A stretch of 27,237 nt of DNA from Flavipsychrobacter stenotrophus. Its GTDB lineage: Bacteria > Bacteroidota > Bacteroidia > Chitinophagales > Chitinophagaceae. Both the position numbers and the translations under genes were made by a program. The notes under the pieces are model-generated. The model had not been told where the DNA came from. It saw only the letters and a list, made by a program, of their open reading frames with translations, and did not search any database. Numbering within the stretch: position 1 is the stretch's first letter; the number at the start of each line of letters is the position of its first letter. The stretch lies in the NCBI GenBank assembly GCA_947379685.1, contig CANCOG010000005.1:1-27237 (forward strand), written 5' to 3'. Shown piece by piece: positions 7,747-16,100 of this stretch.

Positions 7747-7866
7747 TCATTAATTGCCCGGACCGGGGCGCATTTCAAGTAGTTATTTAAATCTTGCACT
7801 AATTCACTTTTCCAACAACTCCAAAGGGGGCAACTCTTGTGTAGAAACTTTGAGGGATCTTGCCTG

Positions 7867-8928
7867 CTACCTTCTTTTCACTACATATAAATTAACAACC
7901 AGGGTCATGAGCAAAAACATGGCGACGAGCTGGTGCGCTTCGGCGAGGATTTCGAAGGGGCCAAAGTGGCCCTGGACAATTTTTGGGGCGAGCAGGACGG
8001 TAATGATGCCGAGTAGGAGCTGGATAAATACTAGTATGAGGGGCCAGGAGATGGTTTTGGCCAGGGTGTGGGCGGGGTTGCGTTGTGCTGTTGGGCGGGT
8101 GAAGATGTACCAGCCTATGATCAGGAGTACGAGGAGGTAGGCGAGGGTGCGGTGCATGAAGTGGACGTTGATCATGAGGGCGGAAAGGCTGGGATCCTTT
8201 AAGAGTCCGTTTGTGGTGACTGTGGCGGGTATGAAGTTGCCGTTAATGAGGGGCCAGGTAGGTGCGGCGCTGGCCGCTTTAAGGCCTGCCATGAAGCCGC
8301 CATACATGAGTTGAATAAATAGGAGGGCTATGAGTGTAAGGGTGAAGTTGAAAATTCGTGGGTTAGTTGTTCGTTTTTCTTCGGGGATGAGTAGCTTGAG
8401 TGCAAACCAGAGGGTGTAGCAGGCGAGTACCATGGCGGAGATGAAGTGTGCGGCGAGCCAAAGGTAGTTGACGTGGATGTCTTCGGGGTTGACACCGGAG
8501 TAGACCATGAGTATGCCAACTACGCCTTGCAGGGCGCCAAGTATAAATAGGATAACGAAGGGTCGAATCATGGCCCGGTCGAAGTATTGTTTGAGGAGGA
8601 ACCAGATGAAGCCTATGGCGAATACTACGCCGAGCATGCGCGCCCAGACGCGGTGGAGCCATTCCCAGAAGAAGATGGATTTGAAGTCGGCGAGCTGGTA
8701 GTCGGAATTGACGAATTTATATTGTCCTATTTGTTTGTAGCTGTTGAATGCGTCTTCCCATTGTTTGTTGTTAAGTGGTGGTAGTATACCGAAGATGGGG
8801 TTCCATTTTGTGATGGATAGTCCGGAGCCTGTGAGCCGTGTTACGCCTCCGAGGAGTGTCTGAACGATGATCATGATAACACCTGCAATGAGCCATGTTG
8901 CCACGGCTTTTTTCTTCTTTTGGTCCAA
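7867..8928 (-). CDS. ctaA: Heme A synthase, COX15/CtaA family
   Basis: A 353-residue integral membrane enzyme that oxidises the C8 methyl of heme O to a formyl group, giving heme A for cytochrome aa3-type oxidases. It has the length and two-half architecture of the COX15 type: about eight transmembrane helices with the conserved heme-ligand histidines in FFWEWLHRVWAR (H92), LWLAAHFISA (H161), INVHFMHRTLAY (H256/H259) and ILAEAHQLVAMF (H332). The loop TRLTGSGLSITKWNPIFG near the N-terminus is typical of the family. The start is ATG at 8928, behind a perfect -7 box. No other heme or oxidase gene lies next to it; ctaB and the oxidase subunits must be elsewhere. Confidence 0.95.
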   Translation of the reverse strand: MDQKKKKAVATWLIAGVIMIIVQTLLGGVTRLTGSGLSITKWNPIFGILPPLNNKQWEDAFNSYKQIGQYKFVNSDYQLADFKSIFFWEWLHRVWARMLGVVFAIGFIWFLLKQYFDRAMIRPFVILFILGALQGVVGILMVYSGVNPEDIHVNYLWLAAHFISAMVLACYTLWFALKLLIPEEKRTTNPRIFNFTLTLIALLFIQLMYGGFMAGLKAASAAPTWPLINGNFIPATVTTNGLLKDPSLSALMINVHFMHRTLAYLLVLLIIGWYIFTRPTAQRNPAHTLAKTISWPLILVFIQLLLGIITVLLAPKIVQGHFGPFEILAEAHQLVAMFLLMTLVVNLYVVKRR

Positions 8929-8944
8929 CGGTGGAATTTTGGCG

Positions 8945-8977
8945 CAAAGTTAGAGTTTTAACCACAAGGGTAAACAA
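8945..8977 (-). promoter_or_regulatory. Bacteroidota-type promoter of ctaA
   Basis: Read on the minus strand: a TTG (8977-8975), a 22-nt spacer, and TAACTTTG (8952-8945), an exact TAnnTTTG match, 16 nt upstream of the ctaA start codon. A second TTG sits at 8967-8965, but its 12-nt spacing is too short. Confidence 0.6.
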
Positions 8978-9388
8978 GAACTTAACGTGAAGTGGCGTAT
9001 TTCGTAGAATTCTACCTCACAGGAGCGGAGGTTGAGGCGGAGGGAAAGGGGTGTTTTTGGGTGTGTATTGTCGGTGGTGACATGGTGGGATAGGTGTTTA
9101 CAATGGGCTTAGAGCTGTGGTTGGAAGCAGGGGGAGAAAAAGGGTGATTATTTTATTTGTATTAGCGGTGAGTTAATGTATAAGGGGTTCAATAAAAAGG
9201 GGTGAAGCGTTACAAATTGTAGAAAAAATTCCACACTTTCCCCAATTCGTTGAATTACATTTTGTTAGGTTTTGGTCTGGGATTCGAATGTTGAGAGTTT
9301 TTTTTATTTAATCTATTTATTTGTTAGGTATATATACGTTTGTTTGTGAGTATTTTAAACTGTTAAATATTGCCTTGAGTGCAAATAG

Positions 9389-9412
9389 TTGTGTCTGATT
9401 GGTTTAAATTTG
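9389..9412 (+). promoter_or_regulatory. Possible promoter of the HU-TPR cluster
   Basis: TAAATTTG (9405-9412) is an exact TAnnTTTG match, about 105 nt before the HU start. The nearest TTG (9389-9391) is only 13 nt away, shorter than usual, so the -33 element is doubtful. Confidence 0.35.
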
Positions 9413-9517
9413 CTGTAGGCTGGATAAATGGACTGATTATTGAAATCAATTGTACAGTGAAAAATAGTCTACCTATCCTGATTCATTCGCTAACATATTT
9501 AAAAAAACAAATGCTGT

Positions 9518-9844
9518 ATGAGAAAAGCAGATATAGTTGGTAGTATCGCCGAAAAGACCGGCATACCCAAGGTGGACATTTTAGTTGCACTGGAAACTTT
9601 CTTTAAAGAAGTTAAGATTTCTTTGGTTGAAGGTGAGCCGGTATATGTACGTGGATTTGGTAGTTTTATACTGAAGAAGCGTGCTGCTAAGATTGGCCGT
9701 AATATCAAGAAAAACGTGGCTGTCGAGATTCCGGAGCATTTTATTCCGGCATTTAAGCCTGCCAAGGAGTTTATGCATGCTGTTAAGGATTCAAAATTTG
9801 AGTTGGTTGAACACAACGAAAAGGATCTGGTTGAGCGTGATTAG
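9518..9844 (+). CDS. HU/IHF family DNA-binding protein
   Basis: A 108-residue histone-like protein that bends and compacts DNA as a dimer. The N-terminal helix pair is MRKADIVGSIAEKTGIPKVD, then the dimer core, then the beta-arm region VYVRGFGSFILKKRAAKIGR, and the closing IPEHFIPAFKPAKEF that matches the family's I/V-P-x-F-K-P-G/S-K-x-L pattern. The arm lacks the usual proline-containing RNP tip: it reads GRNIKKNVAV. A C-terminal tail of about 18 residues (KDSKFELVEHNEKDLVERD), rich in acidic residues, makes it longer than the roughly 90-residue norm. It is followed 11 nt later by the TPR gene, suggesting co-transcription. Confidence 0.93.
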   Translation: MRKADIVGSIAEKTGIPKVDILVALETFFKEVKISLVEGEPVYVRGFGSFILKKRAAKIGRNIKKNVAVEIPEHFIPAFKPAKEFMHAVKDSKFELVEHNEKDLVERD

Positions 9845-9855
9845 TTTTAGTAGTA

Positions 9856-10767
9856 TTGAGTACGGTTGTTTCGCTACCTTTGCGGGATAAAAAAATAATT
9901 CCATTGAAGGTTTCGCATTACGCCGCTCTTGCATCAGCAATAATATTAACTGCACTTTTATACTGGGGGGGGAACACAATACCACCGGCTAAGAAGCCTG
10001 TTGCCGATAAACAGCAACAAGGGGGAGCCGGACCTATGTCCCAGGGTCCTAACACCATAAAAGCAGCTTCTTTCGATTCTATAAAGGCCGCATCACTTGG
10101 GCTGCTCCCGAAAACAGCAGCTGATTCGGTAAAAATGATTGAAAACGAATTGTCAGCCGTTCGCGATTCATCGCGGGTGGCTGCTGTTTTTTTACGGCTT
10201 GCTGGTATATGGGAGCGCAATAAAAATTTGCTTGTTTCAACTTATTATGAATCTCGAATTGCAAAGTTGGAGAATTCAGGAAAGAAGCTTACCTTTGCAG
10301 GCCAAATATTTTTGCAGCTAATGCAGGAAGAGCCTGATGGGTCAGTTCAGGTGTTGGAGGCTACGCTGGCGGCAGGTTGCCTGGAGCGGTCTCTGGAGTT
10401 GGATGCAAATAATGAGGATACCAAACTAGCGCTTGCAACTGCCTATATAGAGGGAACTGGTGAAGCGATGAAGGGTGTGCAGATATTGCGGGCGATCACT
10501 AACGAAAAACCTGATGATATACCAGCCAACATGTTGTTGGGAAGAATGTCTATCCAGTCGCGTCAGTTTGACAAGGCGGTAAAGAGATTTGAGACGGTTT
10601 TAAAGAAGGAGCCTAAGAATCAGGAGGCTGTGTTTTTCATGGCACAGGCGTATGAGGGATTAGGAGATAAACAAAAGGCGATTGAAATGCTTGAGCAATG
10701 CAAAAAGCTGGTAGATAAGCCTGAGTTCAGTAAAGAAATAGATCAGAAAATCAGTACATTAAAGTAA
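9856..10767 (+). CDS. Membrane-anchored tetratricopeptide repeat protein
   Basis: A 303-residue protein with an N-terminal cytoplasmic stub, a single hydrophobic anchor at about residues 22-41 (YAALASAIILTALLYWGGNT), a low-complexity linker, and TPR repeats from about 165 to 295, for example ANMLLGRMSIQSRQFDKAV, then AVFFMAQAYEGLGDKQKAI. TPRs are protein-interaction scaffolds; the partner is unknown. No ATG or GTG exists in frame between the upstream stop and the anchor, so the start must be the TTG at 9856, 11 nt after the HU stop. The next ATG (residue 61) would remove the anchor. This placement suggests translational coupling to HU. A run of eight G (9965-9972) lies in the anchor but reads through in frame. 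Confidence 0.82.
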   Translation: MSTVVSLPLRDKKIIPLKVSHYAALASAIILTALLYWGGNTIPPAKKPVADKQQQGGAGPMSQGPNTIKAASFDSIKAASLGLLPKTAADSVKMIENELSAVRDSSRVAAVFLRLAGIWERNKNLLVSTYYESRIAKLENSGKKLTFAGQIFLQLMQEEPDGSVQVLEATLAAGCLERSLELDANNEDTKLALATAYIEGTGEAMKGVQILRAITNEKPDDIPANMLLGRMSIQSRQFDKAVKRFETVLKKEPKNQEAVFFMAQAYEGLGDKQKAIEMLEQCKKLVDKPEFSKEIDQKISTLK

Positions 10768-10785
10768 CAAATAAAATTATTTAAC

Positions 10786-10875
10786 ATGCCTTGCGGTAAA
10801 AAGAGAAAAAGACATAAGATTGCTACGCACAAACGTAAAAAACGCTTAAGAAAAAACCGTCATAAGAAGAAATAA
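10786..10875 (+). CDS. AURKAIP1/COX24 domain-containing small basic protein
   Basis: A 29-residue protein beginning MPCGKKRKRHKIATHKRKK and ending in NRHKKK; about two thirds of its residues are Lys, Arg or His. I recognise it as the Bacteroidota form of the AURKAIP1/COX24 (DUF1713) domain, the domain that in mitochondria is ribosomal protein mS38. By analogy it probably binds rRNA in the small ribosomal subunit; that role is inference. It starts with ATG 18 nt after the TPR gene stop and precedes RNase G by 372 nt, so it sits in an RNA- and nucleoid-related neighbourhood. Its size means that length-filtered gene callers will miss it. Confidence 0.85.
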   Translation: MPCGKKRKRHKIATHKRKKRLRKNRHKKK

Positions 10876-11247
10876 GGGGTAAGGGGAGCTAATAGGGTGA
10901 CCTCTCAGCTACGGCTTTTAGCGTAGTTTGAAGCGGTTGTTCCGTCGGTGTTCCTAAATCATTACTCAATCCTCTTCCTGGATGCCTTAAATAATTACAT
11001 TCACTCATGCTGGTATGGCCTAAGTGCCTGTCGTGTGCGTGAATGTATTATTTCGGGAATATAAAAGCAATATCTGATGTTCCGTAGGAGCAGGCGGATT
11101 ATAGATCTGTGGTCGAATCTTCGGACATGGCTGGTCTGCCTTGGTTCTTGCGTAGAACAACATTCTATGCGGTTGTATCCATCCCTCTGAATAATATCTA
11201 CTGTTATTTCAGGCATACAAGGGTGAGATTGGTTTAAAGACGGCAGA
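10876..11247 (+). other. Gene-free region with inverted repeats ahead of RNase G
   Basis: 372 nt without a supportable ORF on the plus strand. I see a 9-bp stem TACATTCAC (10996-11004) with GTGAATGTA (11039-11047) enclosing a GGC/GCC inner pairing, a stem GCGTAGAA (11150-11157) with TTCTATGC (11163-11170, one G-T pair) around CAACA, and a weaker AGCTACG (10907-10913) with CGTAGTT (10922-10928). No T-run follows any of them. I find no TAnnTTTG box here. It may be a structured leader of the RNase G message or a separate small RNA; I cannot match it to a known RNA family. Confidence 0.4.
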
Positions 11248-12807
11248 ATGAACAAAGAACTTATTATTGATGCATCGGGTGAAGGTGTAGAGATAGCGTT
11301 ATTAGAAGATAAGAAGCTGGTCGAACTTCACTATGAGCGAGGGCAAGACCAATTTGCAGTAGGTGATCTTTACCTGGGCAGGGTCAAAAAGCTGATGCCC
11401 GGACTGAATGCTGTTTTCGTTGATGTTGGTTATGAGAAGGATGCTTTTCTGCATTATACTGACCTGAGTCCTTACCTGCGCTCGCTGGTAAAATTTTCCA
11501 AACAATCGGTTGATGGCAATACCGCCTGGGGCGAAAGCTTCGGTAGTTTCAAGAACGAGGCTGAAATACTTAAAAACGGCAAGATAACTGAAGTATTCAC
11601 AGGGAAACCTGAAATACTTGTGCAGATCTTAAAGGAACCCATATCTTCAAAAGGGCCAAGGCTGAGTTGTGAAATATCGCTACCCGGCCGGTTTGTTGTG
11701 GTTACGCCATTTAATGATGTTGTTGCTATTTCCCGAAAAATTCACTCTGCTGATGAGCGCAAGCGGCTTCAGCGGATTGTGGAAAGTATAAAGCCTAAAA
11801 ATTTTGGTGTTATCGTGCGTACAGCTGCTGAAGGTAAAAATACCGCAGAGCTTCATGCAGATATACTGGAAATGGAACAAATGTGGAAGATGATTCAGCG
11901 TAATCTGAAGGGTGCCAAGGCGCCGCAGATGATCTTGAATGAGCAAGACAAGACTACTTCCATATTAAGAGACCTGTTGAGTGTAAGTTTCCAGAAGGTT
12001 GTGGTTAATGATAAAAAAATCATGGCCGAGACTAAGGAATACGTTTCGCGTATTTCGCCGGGTCAGCAAGATATCGTTACGTTGCATAGCGCAACTCAGC
12101 CGATATTTGAAACCTATGGTATTACTAAGCAGGTAAAAGCGGCCTTTGGTAAGACAGTAAATATGTCGAGTGGATCTTACCTGATCATAGAGCATACTGA
12201 GGCGTTGCACGTAATAGATGTAAACAGTGGCACCCGCCATGCGGAGGCCGGTCAGGAGGCGAATGCGCTTGCTACCAATCTCGAGGCTGCAGCCGAAATA
12301 GTAAGGCAGATGCGATTGCGGGACCTTGGCGGTATCATTATCATTGATTTCATTGACATGAAGTTGCCAGATCATAAAAAGCAGCTTTTTGATGCCATGG
12401 AGGAATTCATGGCCAATGACCGGGCCCGGCATACTGTACTACCGCTCACAAAGTTTGGGCTGATGCAGATCACCAGGCAACGACTAAGGCCGGAATTGAA
12501 TATTTCGACCGCGGAATTGTGCCCAACCTGCAAGGGAACGGGAAAGATTGGCCCATCGATATTGCTGGGTGACGATATTGAAAAGGACTTTAAATATCTG
12601 GTTAATCAGGGACATAAAAACCTGACGCTCCATGTACACCCAATTCTTGAAGCGTACCTGACAAAGGGCTCAATATTGAAACCATCCCTGGTAAAAAAAT
12701 GGACGAGGTTGGCTAAGGTGAAGTTAAAAGTTGTGGCAGATTCAAATGCTCCACTCACGGTTTACCACTTTTATGATGCCAATACTGATGATTTGATAAA
12801 GTTGTAA
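11248..12807 (+). CDS. rng: Ribonuclease E/G family protein (RNase G)
   Basis: A 519-residue single-strand endoribonuclease that cleaves AU-rich RNA, acting in rRNA 5' processing and mRNA decay. The order is an N-terminal RNase H-like stretch, then an S1 RNA-binding domain (GDLYLGRVKKLMPGLNAVFV, with VDVGYEKDAFLH) from about residue 38. The DNase I-like catalytic core follows, with the metal-binding aspartates D324 (HVIDVNSGT) and D367 (GGIIIIDFIDM), and the Zn-link cysteines C425 and C428 in CPTCKGTGK. The length matches RNase G rather than RNase E: there is no long C-terminal scaffold. The start is ATG 11248, and a strong terminator follows. Confidence 0.96.
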   Translation: MNKELIIDASGEGVEIALLEDKKLVELHYERGQDQFAVGDLYLGRVKKLMPGLNAVFVDVGYEKDAFLHYTDLSPYLRSLVKFSKQSVDGNTAWGESFGSFKNEAEILKNGKITEVFTGKPEILVQILKEPISSKGPRLSCEISLPGRFVVVTPFNDVVAISRKIHSADERKRLQRIVESIKPKNFGVIVRTAAEGKNTAELHADILEMEQMWKMIQRNLKGAKAPQMILNEQDKTTSILRDLLSVSFQKVVVNDKKIMAETKEYVSRISPGQQDIVTLHSATQPIFETYGITKQVKAAFGKTVNMSSGSYLIIEHTEALHVIDVNSGTRHAEAGQEANALATNLEAAAEIVRQMRLRDLGGIIIIDFIDMKLPDHKKQLFDAMEEFMANDRARHTVLPLTKFGLMQITRQRLRPELNISTAELCPTCKGTGKIGPSILLGDDIEKDFKYLVNQGHKNLTLHVHPILEAYLTKGSILKPSLVKKWTRLAKVKLKVVADSNAPLTVYHFYDANTDDLIKL

Positions 12808-12829
12808 TTTTTTTGTAAAATAATTTTGA

Positions 12830-12863
12830 AAAAGGGCATATGCAGATCTGTATATGCCCTTTT
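12830..12863 (+). terminator. Strong intrinsic terminator of rng
   Basis: A near-perfect palindrome: AAAAGGGCATAT (12830-12841) pairs with ATATGCCCTTTT (12852-12863). The inner part continues the stem through a G-T pair and CAGATCTG. The A-run on the left and T-run on the right make it work in both directions. It begins 23 nt after the rng stop. Confidence 0.85.
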
Positions 12864-13037
12864 GTCGTACATATTCTTCATAAAGCGTTCATGGGAGGGC
12901 TATTGGCATGAAAATCGTATGCTGTTTTTTAATTTTCTTATTTGTTGTCGTGGGCATAAAATGCTAAATGGCGGGCCTTGCTTTTAGGCATGCAGTAGGT
13001 AATTATACCCAAATATTAGAATAAAACTATCAACTCA

Positions 13038-13067
13038 TTGGTAAATAAAAAAAATCATCTAACTTTA
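13038..13067 (+). promoter_or_regulatory. Promoter of the giant adhesin gene
   Basis: A -33 TTG (13038-13040), a 19-nt spacer and TAACTTTA (13060-13067), one base from TAnnTTTG. The leader would be about 50 nt. The 170 nt between the rng terminator and this promoter hold nothing I can support beyond a 19-codon hydrophobic reading frame at 12908-12967. Confidence 0.6.
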
Positions 13068-13124
13068 GAGCGAATTTCCAAAAAAATATTGTCCCTAACT
13101 ATAAGTAAGTAAACCAACCCGGTT

Positions 13125-16100
13125 ATGAAGAAAATCTATTTATTCCTCCTATTGTCGTGCATGAGTTTCGCAGGCTTTGCACAGACCGCTGCTTCCTACA
13201 GCTTTTCTGCTTCGAATTCTACGACGTACACCAGTATATCGAGTTCGGGCACATACGTCAGTGCGTGTAATAGTGACGATGGTACTCAAACCAGCATTTC
13301 TATAGGGTTTAACTTTGTTTACTGCGGTACTACTTATACAACGCTATCGGCAAATGCCAATGGTTGGTTGTCGTTGGTAAATTCATCTTCATCGGGGTTC
13401 CCTACCTATATAAATGACCCGTCATACTTTTCCTCTTATATGAGTTCCGGTAATGGGTTTTTGATGGCGCAGTGGGATGACATGTACTACCCTTCATGTT
13501 ATTATAGTACAACCGGATCTTCACCTAATCGTGTGTTCACCTTTGAGTGGGGAACTGCTTACCATTGCTGCTCGGCCAGTGGTGCTAACGCAAGTTTCCA
13601 GGTAAAGTTGTACGAAACAACTAATGTAATTGAATACATATACGGTTCAAGTAGTTTTTCAAGTAGCAGTGCAACAATAGGTATTGCGAATAGTTCCAGC
13701 GATTATCTGACTCTTTCTGATGCAAGTAGTTCACCTACAGCATCGAGTACAACATTCACCACTTCAATATCTACAGGATCACCAGCCACAAACCAGGTTT
13801 ACCGCTGGACACCACCTGTAGCATGTTCGGGTGCACCTTCTGCGGGTACTGCTGTATCTAGCGTAGGTTCGGCTTGTCCATCTGCATCTTTTACATTAAG
13901 CCTTAGCGGTTATACTATTTCAACCGGCGTAACTTACCAGTGGCAGTCTTCGCCTGATAGTGCTACCTGGACAAATATTTCAGGGGCCACATCATTAACA
14001 TGCTCGACAACAGAATCAGCGGCAACCTATTACAGGTGTGTTGTTACGTGTACTTCAGCTTCAGCTTCTGGTTATTCTGTGGGAGTTCTTGTTCCTTATC
14101 TTTCTGCTTGTTATTGTACTCCGTCATTCTACTATTCAAGTAACTCCTGTTCGTTATACAATTTTGCCATTGGCAGTTTATATTCTCCGGGTGAGTCTAG
14201 CACGGTGCTCAATGATAATGCCTCTTGTAATAATTCGGGATATCTTGATAGAACCAGTTTATCGGTTTCTTATATGCAGGGTACAACATATGCGACCACT
14301 GTAGTGTCGAACACTACCTCCTACTCTTATCAATTAGATAATCAGATATGGATTGACTTTAATAATGATGGAACCTTTGACAATACAGAAATAGTGGGCG
14401 GCGTGAGCAACTACTCTTCTGGGTCTCCGGTTACAGTTGTTGAAAATATTGTTTTACCAATTACAGCACCAGTAGGGGCGCGCAGGATGAGGATCGTGGT
14501 AGTATACCATGGTATGGGCGTTTATTACCCATCGATTGACCCTTGCCCAAGTGGTTCTTATCCTTATTATTATGGAGAGGCAAGGGATTATACTGTTAAC
14601 ATTGTTCCTTTACCGGCATGTACAGGTACGCCAACCGGCGGTACAGCTTCATCCAGTGCAGGTACCGTTTGCCCATCACAGTCATTTACACTTAACCTAA
14701 CAGGGTATACGGGTGCTTCGGGCCTTACTTTTCAGTGGCAGTCTTCGTCGACAGGCACTGGTGGCTGGTCAAACATTTCAGGTGCTACCACAATACCTTA
14801 TACGCTGACTGAAAGCGCCTCTTTGTATTATCGTTGCGTAGTAACTTGTACTGCCAGCGGCGGTTCAGCGAATTCAGCTTCTGTACTGGTTAATTATATT
14901 GGTGTTTGTTATTGCACACCAAGTTACTCTAGCTCCTATTCGTGTGGTTATGGTTACTATATCTCGGGTTTCAATATCACCGGAGAGAGCAGCACCTCCA
15001 TCAGTGACGGCTCAGGTTGCGATGGCTCCGGATATCTGGACCAGACAGGTTTGTCGGTATCCCTGGAACAGAGCTATACTTATGCCTGCAACCTTTCCAC
15101 TGGCACCACTGCTGAAGTGCAAGCCTGGATAGATTTTGACGATGACGGTACTTTCGCCAGTTCTGAAACTCTTGGCGGTGCAAGTTATTTCTACTCGGGT
15201 AGCTTCAACATTACAATCCCTGTTACGGCACCTGTCGGCAGCCACAGAATGAGAGTTGCAATGACATCTTCTTACTGGGGATATTACTACCCAAGCCTTG
15301 ACCCTTGTTACCCAGGGTACTATGGTGAAGCAAGGGATTACACCGTTAATATTGTTCCGTTGCCTGCATGTACGGGTACACCAACTGCCGGATCAGCATC
15401 AGCGAGCCTTACAACAGCTTGTTCATCAACTTCATTTACGTTGACCGTTTCCGGTTTTTCAGCTGCATCAAGCCTTAGCTTCCAATGGCAACAGTCTTCA
15501 ACTGGTTCCGGCGGATGGTCTGATATTACCGGAGCGACAAGTATAACTTATTCTACTACTGAAAGTGCAACAACCTATTATCGTTGTGTTGTTACCTGTA
15601 CAGCAAGCGGACTTTCTGCCAACTCTGCTTCTACAATGGTTAACCATATTAGCGTTTGTTATTGTACGCCAAGTTATTCTAGTTCTTACTCATGTACTTA
15701 TGGTTATAGCTTCTCATCATTCAGTGTAACGGGTGAGAGCAGTACTTCAATAAGTGATGGCAGCAGTTGCGACGGAACTGGTTATCTGGACCAAACAAGT
15801 ATGTCGGTAAGTTTTGAACAGAGCTATACCTATTCGGTGAGTGCCAGCTTCGGTACTACTGCAGAAGTACAAACCTGGATCGATTTCAATGATGACGGAA
15901 CCTTTGATGCATCAGAATCGGTTGGTGGTGCCTCTTATTTTTCATATTCCGGATCGTATAACGTTGTTATTCCAGCAACCGCACCTACAGGTGCTCACCG
16001 CATGAGGGTAGCAATGACCGCTTCATATTGGGGTTATTCTTATCCTTCTCTTGACCCATGTTATCCGGGTTATTATGGAGAGACAAGAGACTATACGGTT

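Larger units (their letters stand above)
8929..9517. other. Divergent intergenic region between ctaA and the HU gene
   Basis: A gene-free 589-nt stretch. It carries the ctaA promoter at the left and a possible promoter for the HU gene at the right. The middle is G-rich then AT-rich on the plus strand. I see a 12-bp palindrome (GTAGAATTCTAC near 9005-9016) and nothing else that I can support: no tRNA, no long ORF and no array. Confidence 0.6.

Noticed and set aside
7747..7866. Terminator between the convergent membrane protein and ctaA
   Set aside because: GCCC/GGGC pairing near 7757 gives only a 4-bp stem with no T-run on either strand; not enough to call.
7754..8140. 128-codon plus-strand ORF downstream of the membrane protein
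   Set aside because: Most of it lies antisense to the 3' end of ctaA, and its sequence shows no family signal; a shadow frame.
9965..9972. Run of eight G in the TPR gene as a possible frameshift
   Set aside because: The frame reads sensibly on both sides (transmembrane anchor, then linker and TPRs), so no shift is needed.
11109..11126. tRNA T-arm-like string GGTCGAATC
   Set aside because: No matching acceptor, anticodon or D arm around it; chance similarity.
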